From Nymphaea colorata (taxonomy: Eukaryota > Streptophyta > Magnoliopsida > Nymphaeales > Nymphaeaceae): a stretch of 64,000 nucleotides of DNA. This document shows, in pieces, positions 31,906 through 45,100 of the stretch. Every line of letters starts with the position of its first letter. Within the stretch, counting starts at the first letter, position 1. The notes under the pieces were generated by a model, which was not told where the DNA came from, did no database searches, and saw nothing but the letters and a program-made list of their open reading frames with translations. Position numbers and translations under genes: made by a program. The stretch lies in the NCBI RefSeq assembly GCF_008831285.2, contig NC_045144.1, positions 25,249,716-25,313,715 of the forward strand, given 5' to 3'.

Positions 31906-32304
31906 AAAAACATCTTTTAATAAAAATAAATTGATGTGTTTTAAAAGTAGAGAAAATTGCTTTTGTAGTGAGATCTGAGCATCCATGCCTGGAAACTTGG
32001 TTATGTACGAATTTTGGTGTGATAGTTTGGCTAATGACTAAAATACCATCAGTTCACACTGAAAAAAAAAAATCTTATAAAAACAAAAAAGAAAATGAAA
32101 AAAGTAAAGACTACGGAAGACATTTCTCTTTAACAAATTATCAAAATGTCCTTCCCTCCTTCACTTTTTACTGTGTGCATGGCGCACACACCTTTCTACA
32201 TGTCAACTAACGTTTCGCTTCGTTCCGATGGGCATTAAATATTCCTGAAATTTGTGGTCATCGGTATATTTTTTCACAGTGACTTCACTACCACATTCTT
32301 GAAA
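31906..32304. other. Array junction with shuffled segment B sequence
   Basis: Positions 32020-32190 resemble 44030-44190 (TAATGACTAAAATACC, AGTTCACA), so a piece of the middle part of segment B is relocated here. Confidence 0.5.
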
Positions 32305-33072
32305 TTTTATCAAAAGGAAACTTATCTTTGGGGGTTTGGTGTCTATGGGACATTGCCAGGAGTCTCGTGTGGGCACTACATCGGGCTGGACCCAGATCCG
32401 GTTCCTTGTTAATAAAATTTTCCAACGACTGGTGTTGGCTGGTGTGGGTAGTGGCCTACGCCAGCCGCACAGAGCTCCGCTACTGGTTCTGTCCACAATT
32501 GGGCATTGTCACAATTTTGTATCGCCCAAGATACCTGATATCCCAAACGCTGGCTGTCCAAGATGAGGAGGTAAACCCTTTTGGTTTGGCAGTCCAGAAT
32601 CAATTTCACAAGGCAACGGAAGCTTGGAAGATCTGGTGCATGCACTGCCAAAAGCTCTCTCTCTCTCTCTCATTATTACAGTCTAACTGGTCACATTGTT
32701 TGGCAGTTAAAGTGTCTGTTATTAGTTCGATTCCTGCCAGTGTAGGTTTCTGGGGGAAAGTCAGCTTAAAAAGTTATTAGTTGGATTATCCATCCGTGGC
32801 CATGTTTCTTCAATCATCTTCACGCATCAATTGACATTGTTTTCTGTGAATTTACTCCAACTTTCGGTCAGAAACCGTTGTTTATAAAAACATTAGAACT
32901 AAAGCAACGATGAAAGGACACATTTCTGATCCAAATGCTCAGGGGACTCCGCAGCAAATGTTGCCACAGTCAGATGCATCGTCAAAGCAAATGTCCACCT
33001 CACCCTTAGCAATGGCCGGAGGATGATATCTTCTTCAAACTAGCCCTCTCCCTAACACTCCCCCTCTTCCCC
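32305..33072 (+). repeat. Repeat array, segment A copy 2
   Basis: It matches 28262-28620 and 41285-42118. It includes a CT microsatellite at 32654-32670 and ends at the target site TCCCC used by the solo-LTR insertion. Confidence 0.7.
32660..32790 (+). repeat. Possible tRNA-derived (SINE-like) promoter block
   Basis: TAACTGGTCACA resembles a pol III A box and AGTTCGATTCC is a good B box, about 45 bases apart, followed by CTGCCAGTGTAGG. A second copy is at 41570-41670. No poly-A tail or target duplication is clear. Confidence 0.35.
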
Positions 33073-36000
33073 TGTTCGCACCCGACCCCTTTCTCAAAGG
33101 GTGTCATATGCGAATCAACAAAAATATTTTAAAATTGAGGTTTTGAAGAAAAAATTTTCAAGAAAAAGGGATCCGCCCGTCGGTACGAGGTCCAACCGTT
33201 CCTGCCGCCTTTAACAGGGGTAATTGGACCAAGGACTAAGGATCATTTGGGTCATGTACGAGTTATTCATGCAAATCCTATATGCTTATGCATTGAGGTT
33301 TTGGATTCAAGAACGAAAATTCATTGTGAATAAGTGATTTGAACTCGTTTTTGAAGATTTGAGGATCTTTCAAGTTGGTTCAAAACCTTTGTTTTTGTGC
33401 CATTTGATTTAAAATACATAATTCTTGAGGATTTTGAAGATTGAATATTGAGTTCTTTGTCGTGAACTCTAGATGGTTCATGAGTTGAAATTATGATCGA
33501 CTTTTGGAAAATAGCTAAGTTTCCTTAGCAAAGAAACTTGATTTTTGAATTCTTCTTTTGCCAAATCGTGTGATTTGGTTAGGTAGAGTTCATTCTTTTG
33601 ATGAAACATAGGTTCCAAATTGTTAGAAAACATGTTGTTTTCCAAACATACTTTGGCCAAGATTATGAATGCATTGCTTGTGTTTTCTTTTGAAGTTAAG
33701 AGAAGTTTACAAATTGTTGTTGCAATATGACTTGGTCACTTTTTGCAACTCAAATTTGAATCACTTAACTTCTTAAGAATGTGTATGTGGTGCTATTGAT
33801 TTTGAGTGAAAGTGAATGCATGAAATGAAAAGGGAAATTATATGGAACATTCATTCTTCTCTCTCTCATAATCTCTCAAGGTTCATTCATATGAAACATA
33901 CATTCTTCACTCTCTCATAATCTCTTAAGGTCCATATTGTAATTGCACATCATAAAATCTACACATAAAGATTGATTTTAATTAACATGTAGGACTTTCT
34001 CTAAATATGCTTATTATATGATTAAGCACATGAATTAGAGATGTAGTCCATAAGCTTGAGACTTGACATAAAACTATCAAAATGATGAAAAATATACAAA
34101 TAATGTCAAAATCAATTTTTTTTTTGAAATAGATAGGAAACAAAGATGACATCTACTTTTGTTTCAAAATAGCTAAAAAAATCAGACCTTATGTTGATTT
34201 AGATAGCTGAAAATTATAGACATTGATTCCAATAAAGGGTTTGTTTCTTAGATAGAAATGAGTCCTTCATCAAATTTCAGATTTCGTACTCATGAAATCG
34301 TCAACTTCTTTGGATGGTTCTAGGATAGTTGGCATTTCAAATATATAAAATTTAACATTCTTAAACCAATTTCTATAAAACATGGTTTGATTTTAACAAC
34401 ATACATACATCTTACGTGTGGATCGCTGAAATTAAGCAAATTTTAAAATGAAATGAAAATGATTTCATAACTTGGTACTATGAAAATCAAAATGAACCAT
34501 CTTCTTAAAACCAGTTTGGAAACGTGTTCCAATCTGATTTTAAGAGAGGAAAACAATTTTTAACAATGTATACATATACATACTTTACTCTTCAAAATGA
34601 AATTTCATGAAGGGACCACATAACTCACAAGTCATGAAGATTCATGGTTGGGTTCTTTTACGTGGGAAGATTGAAAACTTGTTCCAAATCTCCCCTACTA
34701 CCCTTGATCAATTAAATAAAGCATGAAACAAAATAACTTTAAATAAAAAGGGGTAAATGAATGCTCAAGCTAGTTCATCCTTAATTTCGTCATGCAAAGG
34801 TGGATTACATTCATGAGAATGCATCCATCCTTAATAGGCTTTTTCGTCATATATATATTGCAGCAAGATCACTCTCTCACCATGGTATTCTCTCATGGTG
34901 GGGAGTTCAAAATGGTTTTCAGCTGGTTATTTTGAAAGGGACGTGGCCTTGGGGCCATTTTCAAAATTTAATAGATGGATTCATCTTTAAGAAAAACCAA
35001 CGTGTGCATGCATTATGCATTAACATGCACATTGAATCTTAGGTTTCCCTTAGCCGGACATCATTCTCAGCAATGAAACAAATGAAAATAAATCCTCCCA
35101 CGAATTGCTGGAATTAAAATGAACTAATGAAAAGCCAAAATAGATGAGAAATTGTTAAAATCACCTACCTTGTGGTCGGTCTTGATACTTGATCTTCGCC
35201 ATCACTTGTTTTCTAAATCGAGCAATCCTAAGCAAGAATCCAAGCTTGGATTCGAGCTCAGCAAAGCTAGAAGTAGAATAGCTTGCTTACTGGAATTTGT
35301 AGTAGGAAAGAAGGCTTCTGACCACGAAAATCTTAAGGGTTTACTTAAGCACCATAACTTAGCAAAATCAATGGAGAGAATAGAAAAAAATGAAAAGTAA
35401 GAGAAAAGGGGGAAGAGTACTTGGACGAATCTCTCTAACCATCCTTGGCTTCTCCCTGCTAGCTCCTTGGCTGCAACACTTAATGGAATACCTGAAAATT
35501 TCGTCTTCCCCCTTGGTGGCCAAGGGGAGGTTTATATAGAGGAGGAGGTGGGTTCAACCACCTCCTTAACTCACCTTGAGAACTTGTAAAATGAGTTAAA
35601 GAGGGTTTAATGTCTCTAATTTGACCATTCTTAGCCCATTTACACGAGCTAGATGGGCTAGGCTAGGTTTGGTCAACATTGGTTCAGACCTAGCTGGCCA
35701 ACTTTGACCAAAATTTTGGACGAAAATGTCCTTGCACAGGGTTTTTTCTTATTTTGTGCTATTTATTTTTTTCTTTGTTTGAAATCGAGCTTGTTAGGTT
35801 AAAACCTAGTTACTAAGCTCCAAATGTCATTGAATTATGATAATTCAACTTAAATTTGAATAAAATTTCAAAATTCTATCAAATTTGGTTCAAAAAGGGT
35901 ATTTCTATCCATAATTTGATTGAAGACAGATTTCAACTGAATCAAACTTTCGTTTGAAAATTTAAATTTTAATTTGGTATTTGATTTATGCATTTGACAA

Positions 36001-36964
36001 ATTCAAATGTTTATTTGCCTTTCATAAAATAATTTTGGGCTCTATAATTTCAAATTGGCCATAGAAGGGCAAATTGTCCAGATTTGTCAATTTTGACCAA
36101 TTGACCAAATTCAAAGCTCATTTGTTAGTAGTTTGACTTTGTTTGAGGTAATTTGATAAATTTGAGCCATGAAAGCTCTTAATTGATCTAAATTGTACTT
36201 TGACTGAGTTTAGTCAAAGTGGGTTTGGTTCGGTCAAAGTCTATTTTTGTTCATTATTTGGATCGTGAGACAAACCTATTTTTTGGCCAAGCTGAGCTCA
36301 TGTTGATTGAGCCTAGCTGAGATTGGCACCACATTTGGGTGCACCCGGGTCAAACCTACTTAAATTAAGTATGTTAGGTGAGTTTGACCAGCTTAGTTAT
36401 TGTTTTGTGGAAATTGACTCATCTTTAAAGAGGACCTAGTTAAAGAAGAGAGAGAGACATAAATGTCTTTCTTTTCCTAGGTTTTTAGTTATGATATCAT
36501 TCATTTCTCCTTGAAAATGATTTTTTCATTTAATTAGGAGAAAACATTTATTTATTTATTTATTTTTTAAAATGGGGGGTGTGACCCTGGGGGGCTCTTG
36601 ACCACACGGGATAGGTGGGGCCCACACGTGGGTCCCACATGGCATTCTAGACCGAATTAGATCTAATTCTTGGATCTAAGTCAAAATTTGAATTTTGCAA
36701 TTGGATTTGGTTTTCAAATGACATTTGCAATTAGATTTGGATTTCAAATGACATTTGTAATTGAATTTAAATTCAAAGCCTAATTTGGACACAGTTTGAA
36801 CTCGTAATCCTGCATTGGGATTTGTGTCACAAGTTAAATTCAAGATTCGAATCCAAATTACGTTTAGGTTTGAAATTGGCTTTGAAATTGCAAAATTTCA
36901 CAATTCTTTTGAGAAATTTTTACATTGCTTCAATTTTGATGTGGAAAAATTTGGGGTGTTAACA
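33073..36964 (-). mobile_element. Solo-LTR-like insertion, 3.9 kb
   Basis: It interrupts segment A/B homology: the array copy at 42085-42125 is continuous where this one is split. The insert begins TGTTCGCACCC and ends GGGGTGTTAACA, has TG...CA termini, and is flanked by the 5 bp duplication TCCCC (33068-33072 and 36965-36969). There is no gag-pol. On the minus strand TCTATATAAA (35531-35540) is a TATA-like box followed by plausible leader sequence, so the LTR probably reads leftward. No second copy of the ends is found inside, hence solo LTR. A large non-autonomous element is the alternative. Confidence 0.7.
35531..35540 (-). promoter_or_regulatory. TATA-like box in the solo LTR
   Basis: Minus-strand TCTATATAAA, the only strong TATA match noticed in the insert on that strand. 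Confidence 0.45.
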
Positions 36965-38421
36965 TCCCCCTTCTTTTAATTTCAGTTTTTATATTTCTTC
37001 TTAAGTGCACGTCCTTAACTCACGAACCAATTAGGCAGATTAAAAGAAACTTTATTAGTGAAATATTTTCTCCCTTTACTTCTTTGAAAGCATGAATGGC
37101 GCAAGTGATCGCATTTTCAAAACATATTAAACAGAGAAAATGCTCATGAAAAGTTAAAAATTAGACTAGTGCGGAGCCACAAAAACTTTCTGGAAAGGAC
37201 ACCAGTCACAAATTTTCAAATTCGAAAGAGCAGTTGTATACAAAAGATATTAAATATTTAAAGATATTAATTGAAAGTAAAGAAACCTTGAGGGCCACCA
37301 AACCGTATGTGGCTTTCCCTCATAATTAAAAAAAAAAATTGAAACATACAAATATTTGACGGACCATATCTATGATCATAAAGACAGTATCTAATTTATC
37401 CTGCATCTCACATTTTTATCTCACTTTTAATGCATATTTGCTTGAAAATGTGGAATTATACTTGTGTCTTCATCCACCATATAGGTGCTTTAATTGAAAG
37501 ACAAGCGACATAATCCCTTTATTCATAACAAAATGAGCAGAATACATGTTCATACGGGTGCAGTTGAACCAAAGATATACACCTTTGAAGAAGGTGCCAC
37601 ACATAAATTTGTACTGTAGATTAGGATCTGTGATGATTTCTTCAATAAAACCACTTTATGTAATTTAAATTGAAAATCTTTTCCAAATCAGCATGTCCAA
37701 CAAGTTCGCAAGTGCGACCAAATTCACAGATACCGAAATGAGAATAGAATGTACACAAGGATTTTTCATGGAAAAGGAAAAGACAATTGATTGATCAATA
37801 TAGTCGCAATAAGATCAAGCAGAAAAGTTGGAAATGTATGTATATATACTTTTGTGCTTGATCAACCATGTTGATCAGTCAAATGCCTTTTCCTTTTCTA
37901 TGGAGAACCTTATGTACATTCTATTCTCATTTCTATATTGATAAACTTGCTCCAAATTGTAAATTTGATTATCCCTGTTGGCCAAAGTTGCTAAACTTGG
38001 TTTTCCAATCAAATGATAAAGCCAAATGATCCTTTGAATCGAGTTGGAATTCGATCTTCATTTGTGAATCAGATTGATTAAGAGAATTGAGTTTTAAAAA
38101 TTAAAAAAAAAACGAAACAATTATATGATAAAAAAATATTGAAAAAACAATATATCGTTAACAGGTAAATATACCCATAGGATGGGGTATTCCTTCCCTT
38201 TTTGTCATTTGCAGCATTTTGAGGTTAGGCTAAGTTGACTTGAAGACACACAATCCTTTGCACGAGGGTGTCAAGTATAATTTGAATTGTTCATCTTCTT
38301 CCATAACAATTTGTGCATGAAAATTGACAACCTTATGCTAATCAGCCTGTCCAAAAAATTGAGTTGATGGAAGACTGGTTATGTGCACAACTGCAGAGGG
38401 TTGTGTGATGATCAGAATGCC

Positions 38422-38608
38422 TGAGGCGGAGCCAGAAACATTTCATGAGAGGGGTCGAATTAAAGTTTCAAAATTTTGAATAGAGCTGAAATATAATTTT
38501 TCAAAAGTTAACATGTGAAATTTTCTAAAATTTATATATAATTTTTTTTTTAAATTTTTTTGAGGTGTGGCCAGGGCCCATGTGGGCCCTAACTTGGCTC
38601 CGCCCTTG
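38422..38608. mobile_element. hAT-type MITE
   Basis: Ends GAGGCGGAGCCAG and TTGGCTCCGCCCTTG form imperfect terminal inverted repeats of the common plant GGGCGGAGCCA type. The 8 bp flanks AGAATGCC (38414-38421) and AGAATGCG (38609-38616) differ at one base, matching an 8 bp hAT duplication. Truncated versions lie at about 30250-30318 and 43640-43775. Confidence 0.75.
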
Positions 38609-40839
38609 AGAATGCGCTTATCATGCAAAAAGGGGAGCTCTATTACAAGAATAAAAAACTGTAATCAACAAGTTGAAAGTCCAAAAAGTACATTTCTTTG
38701 TAAAGAAAATTAAATTAAATGCCTCAAACACCCCTTCTTTTTTCTTTCAAAGCATATTTGTTGCTTGCACCGCCTGGTGCATGCTACTCGATCTTGTTCA
38801 ATACTCCAATGGTATTCTAATCACCCTCATAAAGCGCTGGAGGAGGTTATATACACCATACTTTGCACTATTTTTTGTGCACCAGTATGATTAATGACTA
38901 AATTACCCTTAGTTCACATTGAAATAGAAAACTTTTTGTAAAAACAATATTTAAAATGAAGAAAGTAAAATAACCACCTATGTACATTCTATTCTCACCT
39001 ATGTACATATGTGCTTTTGCCTTTTCCTTTTTCTTGGAGAACCGCCTATGTACATTCTATTCTCACCACTGTATCTATAAATTTGGTACTTCACTTGAAA
39101 ATTTCACGGTCCCTGACGGGCCAATGTTGTTAACATTGGTACCTCACTTGCAAATGATTCAGTAAATTGAGTCGGAATTGGAATAGTTTGTGATTACAAT
39201 AATTAAATGTTAAAATTTAAATAAAAATGAAAAATTTTATAAGATTAAAAAGTAAAAACTGAAAACATAATATAAAATCAGTATGAGGTGAATAAAAAAA
39301 TAAAATATTGAAAACATGAATGGCCCAAGTGATGGGGTTTTCCTACCTTTTTTTTTCTCTTTTCCAGCACGTTGAGGTTTAGGTTAAGGAATTTTGAAGA
39401 AGCTGGATTTATAGTTTGTTTTGCGTAAATAAAATGAACGTTTTGTAATGTTTAATTTTGTAAAAGTAAAACCAATATATACAGAAACAATTTGAAAACA
39501 TATACCTTCATGCAAATGTAGACATCAAAATCAGGTCAAGATAATACATATAGTTGGAATTATTGAGCGGTTGATTTCTTCTCTATCAACTATAGAAAGA
39601 ATGTCTATAACAATGATTTTATATATTTTAATGTTCAATTTCATATATATTTGAAAAGTAGAAAAATGAAATAAAAAAGAAATAATAATGAAATTAAAAA
39701 CCTACCTTTTAAAGAATAATTGGCAATAATGTTCTACTAAAAAATGACAAGGTGTCAAAACTTCTATATTAAGATAGCAGGCTTTAAATGATGAAAATAT
39801 TCACGTTATAACAAGTTTCAGCTTGCAAATATTGTATAATCTGAGTCCATTATATTAAAACAACATATCCGTGGGATTTCAGGGTTGAACTTTTGATTGT
39901 GAGAAAAAGTAATAAAGAATCATTTATCAAGTAATCATTTCAACTAATACGAAAGAAGAAAAGGAAAAAGTAGAACAAAGAGAAGCACCTCTCTAAGCTT
40001 TGGCTTTCATATGCTGATCAAAAGCAGCTTTATATCATAAAACCTAGAAGAGGAGACATTTTTGTGTAGAGAAGGTTGACAATCGATTTTATAGTAGAGA
40101 AATTAGCCCAATATAGAAATTATGGATACAATATCATCCGAAGAAAATCTCACAAAATAAAGCAATTATAGATGCAAAATTATCAACCGTCAATTTTATG
40201 TAAGTTCATTGCCTTTGACACATTAAGTTGGTTCATTCACGATATATTGGATTTGGACTGTTAGTTAGGATACAAACAATCCTTCTATATTAATTCAATT
40301 TCCATAGTGGAAACAAATAGATACTTGTAGTAATTGATTCCATTTATATATTGATTCTCATGGCATCTTCCTTTTAGAGAAGATTTAAGATTACAACGAA
40401 AGGATTTATGAAGATCAGCAAAGTAATGAAGGCCTTAATTGGTGGGGAGTGGACCCTGAGTTCAAAACCTCCTGCTGCCCACCGTCGTGGTACCGTAGCT
40501 AAAATCTTCTTTTTACTGACAGTTTGTTTTCAGCCTGTCAGTAAAGCTTGTAGGTTTTGTATTGAGAGTCTCAACTTAGAAGGCTTCACGATTTTGAGAA
40601 TTTTTCAGTATAGATACTTAGTACTAAGAGAAGTGACCATAAGGGCTCTGTTTGATGTCCGGAACAGTATGCTACCGTTCCATGAATCTACCTCAAAATT
40701 GGAGCATATTCATAAAAGCCCTAATCCAGTAGATGTTCAAATTTACATATACTGTCGTGGGACCAAATTTACAGATACCTTAGTGTTAAAAAGTAAATTG
40801 ATTCATCAACATAGTCATAGTAAGGTCAAGCACGGGAGA

Positions 40840-41130
40840 GAAATGGCGAGGCAGCTATGGGGTGGGGACTGAGGAGAAGGAGAGAAAAAGAATAGGCGAC
40901 TGCAGCTCGGGGTGGAGACGAAGGAAAAGACGAGAAAGAGAAGAGAAGAGAAGGAGAGAAAGAGAAAGGGCGAGGGCGATGGCAGCTCAAGGGCGAAGAC
41001 AGAGGAGAAGGAGAGAAAGAGAAAGGGCAACAGCAACTCTGGGGCGGAGATAGAGGAGAAGGGGGCAGAAACGAAGGAGAAGGGGAAAAAGAGAAAGGGC
41101 GAGGGCAGCACAGGGAGTGGAGGCAAGCGC
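40840..41130 (+). repeat. Purine-rich tract, array copy 2
   Basis: An expanded G/A tract with internally repeated GGAGAAAGAGAAAGGGC units, longer than in copies 1 and 3. Confidence 0.85.
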
Positions 41131-41270
41131 AGCTCAGGGGCGGGAGTCCCATTCTATTCCATCCTGTTCCGAACGTTGGCTCGAAACAGTATGGAATAGT
41201 GGATATTTTATACTCTCTGTCCAATCGTCCGTCGTCTCCATCCTATGTTGTGGACAGTGTTTGATAAAAA

Positions 41271-42118
41271 ACCACTCAGATCAGGTTCCTTCTTAACAAA
41301 ATTTTCCAACGACTGGTATTGGCTGGTGTGGGTAGTGGCCTACTTCAGCCACTCAGATCTCCGCTACTGGTTCTGTCCACAATTGGGCATTGTCACAATT
41401 TCGTGTAGCCCAAGATACCTGATATCCCAAACGCTGGCTGTCCAAGATGAGGGGGCAAACCCTTTTGGTTTGGCAGTCTAGAATCAATTTCACAAGGCAA
41501 CGGAAGCTTGGAAGATCTGGTGCATGCACTGCTAAAAGGTCTCTCTCTCTCTCCAAGGGGCTTAGTCTAACTGGTCACATTGTTGGCAGTTAAAGTGTCT
41601 GTTATTAGTTCGATTCCCGCCGGTGTAGGTTTTTGGGGGAAAGTTAGCTTAAAAAGTTATTAGTTGGATTATCCATCCGTGGCCATGTTTCTTCAATTAT
41701 CTTCACGCATCAATTGACATGTTTTGCTATCAAAATTGCAACACATACCTTCACTAGTTGAAAGTAGGGTGTGAAAAAGGAAATGTATTATATAATAGAC
41801 TGTTCGGTAGATGAAACATTCTGTGAGTGTTTCATGAATCAGCCCAAAAAATTTGTGATAGATTTATAAAACATTTGAACTAGTTTTCTGTGAATTTACT
41901 CCAACTTTCGGTTAGAAACCGATGTTTATAAAACATTTTAAGTAAAGCAACGATCAAAGGACACATTTTTTATCCGAATGTTCAGGGGACTCGGCAGCAA
42001 AAGTTGCCGCAGTCGGATGCCTTGTCAAAGCAAATGTCCACCTCAACCCTTAGCAGTGGCTGGAGGATGATTTCTTCTTCATACTAGCTCCCTCTCTCGC
42101 ACTCCCCCTCTTCCCCCC
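41271..42118 (+). repeat. Repeat array, segment A copy 3
   Basis: It matches segment A copies 1 and 2 from CAGGTTCCTT... on, and ends CTCCCCCTCTTCCCCCC joined directly to segment B. This supplies the empty site for the solo LTR. Confidence 0.7.
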
Positions 42119-45100
42119 TTCTTTTAATTCCAGTTCCTCGGCACCTTTTTTTAATTTTTCCAATGACGATTTTCTAAGTAGTTTGGAGCGATTCTCTTAT
42201 ATTTGAATATGGAAGTAATCAAATTTGCCGATTGCTACTGACAATTAATTCATTCATTTTCAATGAAATTTTAATATTAAAAGGAGATATAGATGCAGAT
42301 TAATTTGATTTTCCAGGTGATCGCATTTTCAAGAACATATTAAACAGAGAAAATGCTCATGAAAAGTTAAAAATTAGACTAGTGCGGAGCCACAAAAACT
42401 TTCTGGAAAGGACACCAGTCTCAAATTTTCATATTCGAAGGAGCAGTTGTATACAGAAGATATTAAATATTCGAAGATATTAATTGAAAATAAAGAAACC
42501 TTGAGGGGCACCAAACCGTATGTGGCTTTGCCTCATAATTAAAAAAAAAATATTGAAACATACAAATATTTGGTGGACCATATCTATGATCATTAAGACA
42601 GTATCTAATTTATCCTGCATCTCATATTTTTATCTCACTTTTAATGCATCTTTGCTTGAAAATATGGAATTATACTTGTGTCTTCATCCACCATGTAGGT
42701 GCTTTAATTGAAAGACAAGCGACATAATCCCTTTATTCATAACAAAATGAGCAGAATACATGTTCATAAGGGTGCAGTTGAACCAAAGATATACACCTTT
42801 GAAGAAGGTGCCACACATCAATTTGTACTGTAGATTAGGATCTGTGACGATTTGTTCAATAAAACTACTTTACGTAATTTAAATTGAAAATCTTTTGCTA
42901 ATCAGCATGTCCAACAAGTTTGCAAGCGCGACCAAATTCACAGATACTGAAATGAGAATAGAATGTACACAAGGATTTTTCATGGAAAAAGAAAAGACAA
43001 TTGATTGATCAATATAGTCGCAATAAGATCAAGCACAAAAGTTGGAAATATGTATACATATATACTTTTGTGCTTGATAAACCATGTTGATCAGTCAAAT
43101 GCCTTTTCCTTTTCCATTGAGAACCTTATGTACATTCTATTCTCATTTCTATATTTTTAAATTTGATCTCCAAATTGTAAATTTGATTATCCCTGTTGGC
43201 CAAAGTTGCTAAACTTGGTTTTCCAATCGAATGATAAAGCCAAATGATTCAATGAATCGAGTTGGAATTTGATGTTCATTTGTGAATCAGATTGATTAAA
43301 AGAATTGAATTTTAAAAATTAAATAAAAATGAAAGTATTATATGATCCAAAAAAAGATTGAAAAAATAATATAAATTCGTTAACAGGTAAATATACCCGA
43401 AGGATGGGGTATTCCTTCCCTTTTTGTCATTTGCAGCATGTTGAGGTTGGGCTAAGTTGACTTGAAGACACACAATCCTTTGCACGAGGGTAACAAGTAT
43501 AATTTGAATTGTTCATCTTCTTCCAAAACAATTTGTGCATGAAAATTGACAACCTTCTGCTAATCAGCCTGTCCAGAAAATTGAGTTGATGGAAGACTGG
43601 TTATGTGCACAACTGCAGAGGGTTGTGTGATGATCAGAATGCCCGAGGCTGAAATATAATAAATTTTCTTACAGAACATGTGAACTTTTCTAAAATTTAC
43701 ATATAATTTTTTTAAAATTTTTTTGAGGTGCGTCCAGGGCCCATGTGGGCCCTAACTTGGCTCCGCCCTTGAGAAGGCCCTTATTAAGTAAAAATGGGAG
43801 CCCTTTACAAGAATAAAAAACTGTAATGAACAAGCTGAAAGTCCAAAAAGTACATTTCTTTATAAAAAAGTAAATGAAATGCCTCAAACACCCCTTCTTT
43901 TGAATATTTGTTGCTTGCACCACCTGGTGCATGGTACTCGATCTTGTTCAATACTCAAATGGTATTCTAATCACCATCATAAAGGGTTGGAGCAGGTTAT
44001 ATATGCCATACTTTAAACTATTTTTCGTGCACCAGTATGATTAATGACTAAAATACCCTTAGTTCACATTGAGAAAGAAAACTTTTTGTGAAGATAAAAT
44101 TAAAAATGGAAAAAGTAAAAAAAAGACTATGGAGATCCTTTCTTTTTAATAAATTACCAAAATATCCATCTTTCCTTTACAGTGCAAGGTGCTGCCGATG
44201 CGCATAACTTTCTCTCATGGAACGTCATCAAACTCTCTTCTTCTAAAGCATTAGATGTGAAAGGCAACATTGAAGCCCTTTATGATGTCACTAATAACTG
44301 ATGAACAATTGGAACGTAAAATGTCAGAGACTGAAAGCAGCACCCCCTTCATGGCATCACTAAATTTGCAAGTAGAAACAAATTTACAGATACCATAGGG
44401 AGAATAGAATGTATATAAGGATTCTCTATGGAAAAGAAAAAAGACAATTGATTGATCAACAAAGTTGCAGTAAACAAGTAAAAAAGTTGGAAATATATAT
44501 GTGCTTTTGTGCTTGATCAACTTTGTTGATCAATCATTTGCCTTTTCCTTTTTCGTGGAGAACCGCTTATGTACATTCTATTCTCACCACTGTATCTGTA
44601 AATTTGGTACTTCACTTGCAAATTTCACTATCCCTGACAGGCCAATGTTGTTAACATTGGTACCTCACTTGCAAATGATTCAGTAAATTGAGCCAGAACT
44701 GGAATAGTTTGTGATTAGAAGAATTAAATGTTAAAAATTAAATAAAAATGAGAAATTTTATAAGATTAAACAGGAAAAATTGAAAAAATAATCTAAAATC
44801 ATGAAGAGGTAAATAAAAAAATAAAAAATTGAAAATATGAATGGCCAAGTGATGGGGTTTTCCTACCTTTTTTTCTCTTTTGCACAAGTAAAAAGAACGT
44901 TTTGTAATGTCAAATTTTGTAAAAGTAAAACCAATATATAAAAAAATAAAGAAACATCTTTTTTAATTTGAAAAGATATATCTTCATGCAAATGTAGACT
45001 TCGAAATCAGGTCAAGATTGTATATATAGTTGGAATTATTGAGTGGTTGATTTCTTGTCAATCAACTATAGGTGGAATGTCTATAATGATGATTTTATAT

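Larger units (their letters stand above)
36970..41270 (+). repeat. Repeat array, segment B copy 2
   Basis: Same landmark order as 28646-31905, but with the extra middle part 38617-39875. It ends abruptly at GATAAAAAACCA, where segment A copy 3 follows. No gene is present. Confidence 0.75.

Noticed and set aside
40815-41224. Ser/Pro/Phe-rich and Arg/Glu-rich frames
   Set aside because: Caused by the purine-rich tract. The same artefact occurs at 31216-31532 and 46013-46425.
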